Assembly (NCBI RefSeq): GCF_004341685.1
Contig: NZ_SMAA01000005.1
Span: 123,484-187,483 of the forward strand
Direction of reading: 5' to 3'
DNA: 64,000 nt
Source of the DNA: Pectinatus cerevisiiphilus
Lineage (GTDB): Bacteria; Bacillota; Negativicutes; Selenomonadales; Selenomonadaceae
Positions 1-7,671 of the stretch are shown piece by piece. The position numbers and the translations under genes are program-made. The notes under the pieces were generated by a model that was not told where the DNA came from, searched no databases, and saw nothing but the letters and a program-made list of their open reading frames with translations. Position 1 is the stretch's first letter. Every line of letters begins with the position of its first letter.

Positions 1-1428
1 TCTTGCTTTATTCTGCGACTCCATATATTCTGATGCCGGTACACTGTCGAAGACAACCCCACCACCAGAGCGGACATACACTTTATCATCATAAACCACA
101 GCCATGCGTATCCCAATGCAGACATCCATATTCCCTGTAAAATCAATATAACCGATAGCGCCACCATAGATACCACGCATACTCTTTTCTATTTCATGCA
201 GAATCTGTACCGCCCTGACCTTAGGTGCTCCTGACAATGTTCCTGCCGGTAATGTAGCGGCTATAGCATCAAGTGCATCTTTATCACTGCGTATTTTACT
301 GTTAACTGCCGATGTTATATGCATGACATGGGAAAAACGTTCTATCTTATGAAGATTTTTTACCTGTACCGTACCAAACTCACTTATCTTTCCAAGATCA
401 TTTCTGCCCAAATCAACCAGCATATTATGTTCTGCCAATTCTTTTTCATCATGGCATAATTTTTCTTCCAGTACCGCATCTTCTGCTGCTGTCTTCCCCC
501 GTGGCATGGTGCCGGCAATCGGAAAGGTAGACAAGACACCGTCTTTTAGTTTCACCAGTGTTTCCGGTGAAGCCCCAGTCAATTCTATTTGTCTACCGCT
601 CAAATAAAACATATACGGCGATGGGTTTGTTGTACGCAATACCCTGTATGCATTAAGCAGGCTTCCTTTGAAACCCGCTTCCAGACGATTGGAAGGAACC
701 GCCTGGAAAATGTCGCCTTCCTTTATATATTTTCTTGTCTTTTCGACCAGCTTTTTATATTCATCAGCAGTCATTTCTCCCTTGAATGATGTTGTAAGTC
801 TGCCAGCTTGTTCATTGCGCGGTGCACCGTTCTTTACCAGTGCAGCCAAATCAGCCAATTCTTTTTGCGCCTTCTTATAATTATTGACGACGTCATCAGT
901 CCGTATATTAACAATCAAAAATATTTTTTGTTTTAAATTATCAAAGGCAATAATCTTATCAAAAAGCATTAAATCGACATCATTTAAATCCTGTTCTTTA
1001 CCAGCAAAGTCGAGTTTCTTTTCGCTATAGCGTATATATTCATAAGAAAAATAACCGATCAGTCCACCCGTTAAAGGCGGTAAAAAATCAAACCGCGGAC
1101 TTTTATATGTTTGTAATAGATCCCGCAGCTCTTTTGCCGGATTTTCCGTATAAAAAGTTCTTTCACCTTTTCTATCCTTAATCGTCATTTCATGATTTTT
1201 ACATTTTATTTCCACCGACGGATCAAATCCTAAAAAAGAATAACGTCCCCATTTTTCACCGCTTTCTACACTTTCGAGTAAAAAACAGCAATCACTGACG
1301 TTCTTCATTGCCTTCAACACCGCTATCGGTGTCTTAATATCGGCAAAAAGTTCTTGGCTCACCGGTAATATATCATATTCAGCTGCAATCTTTTGCAATT
1401 CCGTCAAACTAGGTTTATATTCGACCAT
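1..1428 (-). CDS. trpE: Anthranilate synthase component I, 3' end cut by window
   Basis: Makes anthranilate from chorismate and glutamine-derived ammonia, the first step of tryptophan synthesis. Reading the minus strand from ATG at 1428 gives 476 residues running off the window. The N-terminal part carries the LLES motif (CFLLESVESGEKWG) that binds feedback-inhibiting tryptophan in this family. The C-terminal chorismate-binding half has LVDLGRNDLGKI, PAGTLSGAPKVRA and RGIYGGAIGYIDF. A GGGG ribosome site lies 5' of the start. PabB is the close alternative, but the LLES motif and the Trp T-box upstream point to TrpE. The family is about 490-510 residues, so only the last 15-30 are missing. Confidence 0.93.
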   Translation of the reverse strand, partial: MVEYKPSLTELQKIAAEYDILPVSQELFADIKTPIAVLKAMKNVSDCCFLLESVESGEKWGRYSFLGFDPSVEIKCKNHEMTIKDRKGERTFYTENPAKELRDLLQTYKSPRFDFLPPLTGGLIGYFSYEYIRYSEKKLDFAGKEQDLNDVDLMLFDKIIAFDNLKQKIFLIVNIRTDDVVNNYKKAQKELADLAALVKNGAPRNEQAGRLTTSFKGEMTADEYKKLVEKTRKYIKEGDIFQAVPSNRLEAGFKGSLLNAYRVLRTTNPSPYMFYLSGRQIELTGASPETLVKLKDGVLSTFPIAGTMPRGKTAAEDAVLEEKLCHDEKELAEHNMLVDLGRNDLGKISEFGTVQVKNLHKIERFSHVMHITSAVNSKIRSDKDALDAIAATLPAGTLSGAPKVRAVQILHEIEKSMRGIYGGAIGYIDFTGNMDVCIGIRMAVVYDDKVYVRSGGGVVFDSVPASEYMESQNKAR

Positions 1429-1464
1429 TTTCTGCACCCCTTTAAAATAAATAGACAAATAAAA

Positions 1465-1720
1465 ATACCCGCCCTAAGACAAATCACTTTGTCAAGGACG
1501 AGTATGTATTTTGCTTACTCGCGGTGCCACCTTGCTTGGAAAAGACCTTCCCTCTCATGCAGGATACTAACATATCCCTCACAACTAACGCCTGTGCTAC
1601 GTCACAGAATACTTGGCAGAACCTCCCGGCTCTCCCTTTGACTGTGCCCTCTGCGGTCCATTTAATACCCTGCGTCCTGTTATCTCTCAGCAATGACAAC
1701 TCTCTGTAAGTGCACGATGT
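1465..1720 (-). promoter_or_regulatory. T-box riboswitch, tryptophan-specific, upstream of trpE
   Basis: On the minus strand the T-box core AAGGTGGCACCGCGAG lies at about 1519-1534 and is followed by an intrinsic terminator (arms 1470-1483 and 1488-1500, then a T-rich tract at 1456-1467). Stem I begins near 1705 with AGAGAGTTGTC. In the specifier region AAATGGACCGC the codon TGG (1658-1660) is placed as the specifier, matching tRNA-Trp. Uncharged tRNA-Trp would stabilise the antiterminator and let trpE be transcribed. The core, the terminator and the gene identity agree; the exact 5' limit is approximate. Confidence 0.93.
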
Positions 1721-1773
1721 ATTTTTATCTCCGCATCAACGGTTTCTTAAGGCAGATATTAATTTTGATTTAT

Positions 1774-1802
1774 ATTTTACTAGCAAGATGTAAAGTTGTC
1801 AA
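1774..1802 (-). promoter_or_regulatory. Promoter of the trpE T-box transcript
   Basis: Minus strand: TTGACA (1797-1802), a 17-base spacer, TAAAAT (1774-1779). It would start RNA near 1767 and give a leader of about 340 nt that holds the whole T-box. Confidence 0.75.
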
Positions 1803-1833
1803 GTTTATTTAAAAATTAAAATAAGAATTTACT

Positions 1834-1862
1834 TTGTCGCCATCTAAAAATTCTGTTATACT
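1834..1862 (+). promoter_or_regulatory. Promoter of the ArsR-family gene
   Basis: TTGTCG (1834-1839), 17-base spacer, TATACT (1857-1862), about 40 bases ahead of the ArsR-family start at 1906. The spacing and -10 are good. No clear 12-2-12 metal-sensor operator was recognised. Confidence 0.65.
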
Positions 1863-1905
1863 ATAAGTGATTAACTATTATTTCCCTGTACAACAAGGAG
1901 AATCC

Positions 1906-2280
1906 ATGTCAAAAGAACTAGAAAATAAAGACTGTGATATGTGTGAAATCTACCATGTGCATCAAGACATGATCAATAAATCGAAGTTGCATCTTTTAGA
2001 TGAAAAAACCACCGGCCGCTTGGCCGACACTTTTAAAATTCTTGGCGACCCTACTCGCATAAGAATATTGACGATCTTATCAAATGATGAAATGTGTGTC
2101 TGCGATATAGCTGCAACATTACAGATGGGACAATCGGCCATCTCGCATCAACTGCGTATCCTACGCAGTGCCCGTCTGGTAAAATTTCGTCGCGAAGGCA
2201 AGGAAGCATGGTATTCGCTGGACGATAACCATGTTGTTGTTTTACTAAAACAGGGGTTGCAGCATATATTGCATGACTGA
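1906..2280 (+). CDS. ArsR/SmtB-family metal-responsive repressor
   Basis: Winged-helix repressor of 124 residues that releases DNA when it binds metal. The start at 1906 is chosen because AAGGAG lies 6 bases upstream; a longer GTG reading from 1867 has no ribosome site. The recognition segment is MGQSAISHQLRILRSARLV. Two metal-site signatures are visible: a CadC-like set (N-terminal Cys10 and Cys13 plus the CVCD pair) and a CzrA/SmtB-like C-terminal set, D-x-H-x10-H-x2-H (DDNH...QHILH). Likely ligands are Zn, Cd or Pb. No metal exporter lies beside it; the next gene, 24 bases on, is a wall hydrolase, so its target is unknown. Confidence 0.88.
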   Translation: MSKELENKDCDMCEIYHVHQDMINKSKLHLLDEKTTGRLADTFKILGDPTRIRILTILSNDEMCVCDIAATLQMGQSAISHQLRILRSARLVKFRREGKEAWYSLDDNHVVVLLKQGLQHILHD

Positions 2281-2303
2281 GAACAGAAAGGATTTTTTCA
2301 GCC

Positions 2304-3188
2304 ATGAAGAAAACTATCAGACTTATCATTCCCACCCTATTTGTCTTTTTATTGACAGCGATTGCCACTGTCCACGCTGCGCCAATCCTAAAACTGCATT
2401 CAGCGGGACACGATGTAACTCTGTTGCAGCAACTGTTGCAAAAAGAAAATTACACCATTAATATAACAGGTGTTTTTGACGAAACTACACAAGAAATTGT
2501 TAAAACTTTTCAGTCTGATAATAATTTGCCTGATACAGGTATCGTTGACCGCCAAACCTGGTCATTGCTGACAGAAAAATCCAGCCAAGGTAGTGCCACA
2601 ACACCTGTTGTCAGTACACCAACTGTTGTGACACCACAAAATGATAACCCGATTACAACAGTTCCCATCTCCCAACCACCGGTGACCATTACTATCCCGA
2701 CACAAACCAATCCTCAATCTTCTGATAATACTAGAAGAAAAAAGCCCCAGTCAGAGGAAGCTGTCATTGCTTCCATACGCGCCCAACGTGTCCCTGAAAC
2801 GGCGACTTTTCTTCCCCGCAGTAAAGTAAATTCCATCATCTCTACAGCAAAGAAATACATGGGAACACCATATGTTTATGGTGGCGAAACACCTAAGGGA
2901 TTTGACTGTTCCGGCTATCTGCAATATGTATTCAAACAAAATAATATTGATATTCCACGTACTGCCGATGAACAATATAAAGTTGGTGAAAAAGTCCCTG
3001 CGGCTCAATTACAACCCGGTGACTTAGTATTTTTTGCAACCGATTTGACAGGTATAAGCCACTGCGGTATTTATCTGGGAAAAAACCAGTTTATCCATGC
3101 TTCTACTAGTCGTGGTGTACGTATTGACCAGCTTGATGATACTTATTGGCAAAAATATTTTATAAACGGCAAACATATAGTAAAATGA
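2304..3188 (+). CDS. Exported NlpC/P60 peptidoglycan endopeptidase with PG-binding domain
   Basis: Cuts peptide cross-bridges in peptidoglycan (D-Glu to diamino acid bond in characterised family members). Residues 1-25 are a signal peptide ending VHAA. Residues about 28-90 form a PG_binding_1 domain (GVFDETTQEIVKTFQ). A Pro/Thr/Ser-rich linker runs to about 170, and an NlpC/P60 domain fills the rest, with catalytic Cys in FDCSGY and His in SHCGIYLG, and a further His in FIHAS. The ribosome site is AAAGGA. It follows the ArsR gene by 24 bases and may be cotranscribed; a strong terminator follows. Confidence 0.92.
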   Translation: MKKTIRLIIPTLFVFLLTAIATVHAAPILKLHSAGHDVTLLQQLLQKENYTINITGVFDETTQEIVKTFQSDNNLPDTGIVDRQTWSLLTEKSSQGSATTPVVSTPTVVTPQNDNPITTVPISQPPVTITIPTQTNPQSSDNTRRKKPQSEEAVIASIRAQRVPETATFLPRSKVNSIISTAKKYMGTPYVYGGETPKGFDCSGYLQYVFKQNNIDIPRTADEQYKVGEKVPAAQLQPGDLVFFATDLTGISHCGIYLGKNQFIHASTSRGVRIDQLDDTYWQKYFINGKHIVK

Positions 3189-3192
3189 ATTG

Positions 3193-3240
3193 AAAGAGGA
3201 AGATGTATGACGCCCAAAACGTCGACATTCTTCCTCTTTT
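3193..3240. terminator. Bidirectional terminator between convergent genes
   Basis: Arms AAAGAGGAAGATGT and ACATTCTTCCTCTTT, with a smaller GACG/CGTC inner stem. T-rich on the plus side and also usable by the minus-strand MFS gene that ends at 3244. Confidence 0.85.
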
Positions 3241-3243
3241 CAT

Positions 3244-4437
3244 TCATTCTTTCGCTAAATATGCTCCCATTGCAATAATTTGTGATACCAAGCCGACTAC
3301 ACACACGCCCATCCAACCAAAATGCTGAAAGCTCCACGCACCCGCAAAAGACCCCAATGCACCGCCCACAAAAAACATAATCATATATATCGCTGTAATA
3401 CGGCTACGCGCTTTTTCGCTCAACTGTTGTATTTTAGCCTGACTACTAACATTACAGCATTGCACTCCAATATCCAATAAAATAACACCTAATATCAATC
3501 CCCATAGATGATAACCACAGGTCATAAATATTATATATGAAAAAATTATAATTAATATATTTATCCCTATAGTGAAGTTAGGTCCTTTTTTATCTGAAAT
3601 CATTCCTGCCAAGGGTGCAAGCAATGCCCCTGTAATACCAATTAAACCAAATAGACCAGCAAAATTTGCCCCTAAATGATAATACTCCTGCAATAAAAAT
3701 GTAAGTGAAGTCCAAAATGCGCTGAATGCACAAAATGCCATAGCACCGATAAGGCTAGTTTTGCGCAACACTCCAAACTCTTTAATTATCGGACCAATAG
3801 AGCGCATTGATTCTCCATAATTCATTTTTGTTAAAGCATTACATACAGGTAATTCAACGTACAAGGCAACCATTAAAACAATTATTCCCAATGCCGCTAT
3901 AAGATATATCGTATGCCAATTGTATAACTGTGCAACAAATCCACTAAATACACGGGAAAGAAGTATTCCTGTTAATATTCCACTCATAATACTGCCGATA
4001 ACTCTACCTTTATCTTTAGGTGCAGCCAGTTGTGCAGCAAAGGGAAGTAAAATTTGTCCAGCTACTGAAGTAAACCCAACAAAAAAAGATGCCATAACTG
4101 TTATCTGCAAATTAGGTGAAAAATATATTGTAAGCAATGCACAACTTGAAAAAAATAATACCCCCATAACCAGCCGTCGTTTCTCTAATATATCTGCCAA
4201 TGGTAATATAAAGAAAAAGCCTAATGCAAGCCCGATTTGGGTCAATGTCACAGTTAAGCCAGCACTTGATTGTGAAATATGATAATCAGCCGCCAGTTGA
4301 TACAGCACTGGTTGTAAATAATAAAGATTTGCCGTTACTGTCCCACTCGCAATTGCCATTATCCATATCAATTTTTTAGTCAATTGAGGCTGATTTTCCG
4401 CAATGCACTTTTTGTTATCCTTAGACTTTTTCTCCAT
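3244..4437 (-). CDS. MFS transporter (DHA1-like, drug-efflux type)
   Basis: Major-facilitator protein of 397 residues with about 12 membrane segments in the inner membrane. The start has AAAGGAAG upstream. The first segment reads SGTVTANLYYLQPVL, a hallmark of the YtbD/YgaY-like DHA1 branch, and the loop 2-3 motif appears as LADILEKRRLVM. It is divergently transcribed from the MmyB-type regulator at 4573 with 135 bases between them, so that regulator is the obvious candidate to control it. Substrate cannot be told from sequence. Confidence 0.82.
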   Translation of the reverse strand: MEKKSKDNKKCIAENQPQLTKKLIWIMAIASGTVTANLYYLQPVLYQLAADYHISQSSAGLTVTLTQIGLALGFFFILPLADILEKRRLVMGVLFFSSCALLTIYFSPNLQITVMASFFVGFTSVAGQILLPFAAQLAAPKDKGRVIGSIMSGILTGILLSRVFSGFVAQLYNWHTIYLIAALGIIVLMVALYVELPVCNALTKMNYGESMRSIGPIIKEFGVLRKTSLIGAMAFCAFSAFWTSLTFLLQEYYHLGANFAGLFGLIGITGALLAPLAGMISDKKGPNFTIGINILIIIFSYIIFMTCGYHLWGLILGVILLDIGVQCCNVSSQAKIQQLSEKARSRITAIYMIMFFVGGALGSFAGAWSFQHFGWMGVCVVGLVSQIIAMGAYLAKE

Positions 4438-4572
4438 AAAATCTTCCTTTACTCTCTTTTATAAGTTTATCTTGCCCTTTTACATAAGTAACTATACAAT
4501 AAATTTATCCTATTACAATAAGTTTAATTATCATAGTATAAATTCTATCAGTATATTTAGGGGGATGTTATT

Positions 4573-5415
4573 TTGGATAACAATGTTACCTTGCGTAAAG
4601 AGTTGGGAAATTTCTTAAAAACACGGCGAGAAAAAATATGCCCTGCCCAAGTTGGCCTGCCAAGCAATTCCAGGCGTCGTACACCTGGTCTCAGACGAGA
4701 AGAAGTAGCGATGTTAGCAGGTGTCAGTGTTACGTGGTATACATGGTTGGAACAAGGGCGGCCTATAAAAGTTTCAGATGAAGTATTGCAGAGTATTGCT
4801 AATGCCTTGATGTTAAACGCCCATGAAATATCCTATCTGTTTGGCCTATCCCAAACAACACCTTCCAAAAATGCTTTATTCAAAGAACCAACAAATACCA
4901 TGTTTCAAAATGTATTAGACAGCCTTCTTTATTCACCATCTACTATGCTGGACAAGTATTGGAACGTAATAGCATGGAATAAAGCAGCCAGTACTATATT
5001 CATCGATTTTAGTAAACTAGACATTACCGACAGAAACATTATAAAATTAATGTTCACTAATAAAGAATATCAAAGCCGTTTTACTAATTGGCCAGAAAAG
5101 GCCAAGGAAATGCTTGCAGTTTTTCGTGTTTCTTGTACTGAAATCCTTAATGACCAATGGTTAAAGGAATTCATAGCCGCACTACAAAAAGAAAGTAAAT
5201 ATTTTAATAAATGGTGGCCATTGCACGATGTAGCTGCAGAACACGAAATAAAAAAAATCATCAAGCATCCCCTTGCAGGTAAATTATTCTTTGAACATAC
5301 AGTTTTTTTAACGCCAGAAAATAATTTTAAAATATATATTAACACGCCCACTACTAGTACAAAGGAAAAAATTAAAGCCTTACTAACCATGCATGTAAAA
5401 AAAGATATTGAATGA
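4573..5415 (+). CDS. XRE-type HTH regulator with MmyB-like ligand-binding domain
   Basis: 280-residue transcription factor. Residues about 12-80 are a lambda-repressor-like helix-turn-helix (GLRREEVAMLAGVSVTWYTWLEQGR). Residues about 110-270 match the MmyB-like ligand-binding domain, a PAS-type pocket thought to bind fatty-acid-like or other hydrophobic ligands. TTG is the start, preceded by AGGGGGAT. It sits between two MFS exporters, divergent from one (3244-4437) and codirectional with the other (5530), so a role in controlling efflux is inferred. No operator was identified. Confidence 0.85.
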   Translation: MDNNVTLRKELGNFLKTRREKICPAQVGLPSNSRRRTPGLRREEVAMLAGVSVTWYTWLEQGRPIKVSDEVLQSIANALMLNAHEISYLFGLSQTTPSKNALFKEPTNTMFQNVLDSLLYSPSTMLDKYWNVIAWNKAASTIFIDFSKLDITDRNIIKLMFTNKEYQSRFTNWPEKAKEMLAVFRVSCTEILNDQWLKEFIAALQKESKYFNKWWPLHDVAAEHEIKKIIKHPLAGKLFFEHTVFLTPENNFKIYINTPTTSTKEKIKALLTMHVKKDIE

Positions 5416-5529
5416 AACCATATATCAATCCTAAAAATTTTATCAAACAAATTTTTCTCAATCAAAACACTTTATTACAATGTATCTATCATTAAATTTT
5501 ATTTACTCCATTGAAAGGACTGCATAATC

Positions 5530-6741
5530 TTGTCTTCTAATTTCATTAAAAAAAGCGATAAAGAATATTGGTCTACAATTATTGCTTTATTTTTCGGCAG
5601 TTTTGTAACTTTTGCCCTGCTCTACTGCTATCAACCGCTTATTCCTATTTTTTCCTCAGAGTTTTCCATTTCTCCCGCCACTGCAAGTTTATCTATCTCT
5701 ACAGCGACCGCCAGTCTTGCTGTTGCTATGCTTGTTACCCCTTCCCTCTCAGACAAATTTGGGAGAAAGACTATAATGAGTATCTCCCTTATTGGTTCTA
5801 CCATTTTAACCGGCATCATCGCTTTTACAGATAATTTCACAATAATATTGCCCTTGCGTATCCTGCAAGGAATATTTCTTGCGGGGTATCCAGCTATTGC
5901 CATGACCTATATACAAGAGGAATTCCAACCAGCTATTACTGGGATCGTAATGGGGATATTTGTCAGCGGTAACTCCGTTGGCGGTCTTCTTGGCAGAATC
6001 ATCATCAGCACTATGGCTGACTTCTTTTCCTGGCATACAGCAATCGCCGCTTTAAGCTTGCTAAGCCTTTTGATAAGCATCTGGTTTTTTAAAAACCTTC
6101 CTGCTTCTCGCAATTTTACCAAACGCTCTCTTGAAATTCATGATATTATGCATCAATTTTCCGTAAACCTCAAAGTTGGTAATTTACTATGCATATATAT
6201 AATAGGCTTTCTTATCATGGGAAGTTTTGTGGCCTTGTACAATTATGTAGAATATCCATTGATAAATCCGCCCTATTCGCTAAGTCAAACTATTGTCGGC
6301 TTCATTTTCGTAATTTATCTTGTTGGTACTTTTAGCTCAACACTGATGGGACGTCTTGCCAATAACAAGGGTGCTTTCAAAATGCTCGATGTTTCTTTAT
6401 GCTTTATGCTCGCCGGTGTACTCACCACACTCTTCATGCCGCTTTGGTTAAAAGTATTTGGTATTGCCCTTTTCACCTTCGGCTTTTTTGGCAGTCATTC
6501 TATCGCCAGCAGCTTGGTTGTAAAGCTAAGCCCCACCGGTAAAGCACAATCTTCCGCATTATATTTACTCTTTTATTACATAGGATCAAGTATCATTGGC
6601 GCATTAGGTGGTAAATTTCTAATATGGCATGGTTGGGTTGGTGTCGTAATGCTTTTGAGTGTTGTCATCATATTAGCTCTGCTTTTATCCAACGTTCTTT
6701 TTTGGAAAAAATATTTAGCCTTGCATAAAGTTCATGCATAA
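5530..6741 (+). CDS. MFS transporter, YnfM-like
   Basis: 403-residue major-facilitator protein with 12 predicted membrane segments. The segment ALLYCYQPLIPIFSSEF and the loop motif SDKFGRKTIM resemble the YnfM branch of DHA1 exporters. The start is TTG at 5530 with GAAAGGAC upstream; no ATG lies near. It is 114 bases behind the MmyB-type regulator and has a perfect hairpin after it. Together with the 3244-4437 gene this gives two exporters around one regulator. Substrate unknown. Confidence 0.82.
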   Translation: MSSNFIKKSDKEYWSTIIALFFGSFVTFALLYCYQPLIPIFSSEFSISPATASLSISTATASLAVAMLVTPSLSDKFGRKTIMSISLIGSTILTGIIAFTDNFTIILPLRILQGIFLAGYPAIAMTYIQEEFQPAITGIVMGIFVSGNSVGGLLGRIIISTMADFFSWHTAIAALSLLSLLISIWFFKNLPASRNFTKRSLEIHDIMHQFSVNLKVGNLLCIYIIGFLIMGSFVALYNYVEYPLINPPYSLSQTIVGFIFVIYLVGTFSSTLMGRLANNKGAFKMLDVSLCFMLAGVLTTLFMPLWLKVFGIALFTFGFFGSHSIASSLVVKLSPTGKAQSSALYLLFYYIGSSIIGALGGKFLIWHGWVGVVMLLSVVIILALLLSNVLFWKKYLALHKVHA

Positions 6742-6811
6742 TTTACATATATAAAAATATTAAATTTTATCGAGCAAAAATTAATTTATCATTTACACAC
6801 AAACTGTTGAA

Positions 6812-6860
6812 AACGCCATACAATAATACTATGATGGTGATAGTATTATTGTATGGCGTT
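6812..6860 (+). terminator. Perfect 20-bp hairpin after the MFS gene
   Basis: Two perfectly matched 20-base arms (6812-6831 and 6841-6860) with a 9-base loop, starting AACGCCATAC. The T tract after it is short (GTTTCC), so it may act as a terminator or a 3'-end stabiliser of the MFS mRNA. It lies 56 bases ahead of the flavin reductase start. Confidence 0.6.
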
Positions 6861-6915
6861 TCCTATTAACTATTTAATTTACATAATTTTCTTATTGACA
6901 GGAGGATGATTTACA

Positions 6916-7467
6916 ATGGCTATGAAATCCTATCCGCTTGAAAAAGCATTTACTTTTATTGAACCAGGACCTGTTGTTTTGGTGACAACCTATAACAACG
7001 ACAATTATAACATTATGACCTTAACCTGGCATATGGTACTTGACTTTACGCCTAGGATCGCTTTGGCAACTGGTCCATGGAATTATTCATTTGATGCATT
7101 GCTCAAGAATAAAGAATGCGTCCTAGCTATTCCTACTGTAGAACTTGCCGAAAAAACAGTTTGCATCGGCGACTGCTCCGGTAAGAACATCGACAAATTC
7201 CAAAAATTTGGCCTAACCGCCCTGCCAGCAAAAGCTACTAAAGCACCTCTCATAGCTGAATGTCTTGCCTGTATTGAATGTAAAGTGACTGATTATTTAG
7301 AAGCACAAAACTTTTTTGTCTTACAAGGCATCCATGCCTGGTACGATGATGAACATAAGGAACAGCGCAGATTCCATGCTAATGGAGATGGTACTTTTGT
7401 CACAGATGGGCAGACACTTGACCTGCGCCAGTTCATGGAAGATAAGCTCCCTTTCGGGTGTAAATAA
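6916..7467 (+). CDS. Flavin reductase-like FMN-binding split-barrel protein
   Basis: 183-residue protein of the flavin-reductase-like family that binds FMN and moves electrons from NAD(P)H or another donor to flavin or a partner. The N-terminal beta-barrel strand is GPVVLVTTYNNDNYNIMTLTWHM, in the usual position for the FMN-binding strand. Cysteines recur (IGDCSG, ECLACIECK), which could serve redox or metal binding. An excellent AGGAGG precedes the ATG. It stands alone between a hairpin and a convergent gene. Function beyond flavin binding is not determinable. Confidence 0.82.
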   Translation: MAMKSYPLEKAFTFIEPGPVVLVTTYNNDNYNIMTLTWHMVLDFTPRIALATGPWNYSFDALLKNKECVLAIPTVELAEKTVCIGDCSGKNIDKFQKFGLTALPAKATKAPLIAECLACIECKVTDYLEAQNFFVLQGIHAWYDDEHKEQRRFHANGDGTFVTDGQTLDLRQFMEDKLPFGCK

Positions 7468-7634
7468 TGGAACATTATATTTTACAGTTCTTGAATCATT
7501 AATAACACCATTCCAATTCATTCCATATGCAAAGTCATAGCTGTTTCCTTCACTATCTTGATACCACTCCATGTTCCATGGTACTAATACCCCATTCTCT
7601 TTTTACTCCAAATTACTCAAATATGTAATAAACT

Positions 7635-7664
7635 ACGGTCACTAATTATTTTCTCAGTGACCGT
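7635..7664. terminator. Convergent terminator
   Basis: Arms ACGGTCACT (7635-7643) and AGTGACCGT (7656-7664). It lies between the flavin reductase and the minus-strand rhamnosidase stop. T content is moderate on both sides. Confidence 0.6.
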
Positions 7665-7671
7665 GTTTGCA

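Noticed and set aside
1484..1709. Short open frames on both strands before trpE
   Set aside because: They lie wholly in the T-box RNA and show no protein features or ribosome site.
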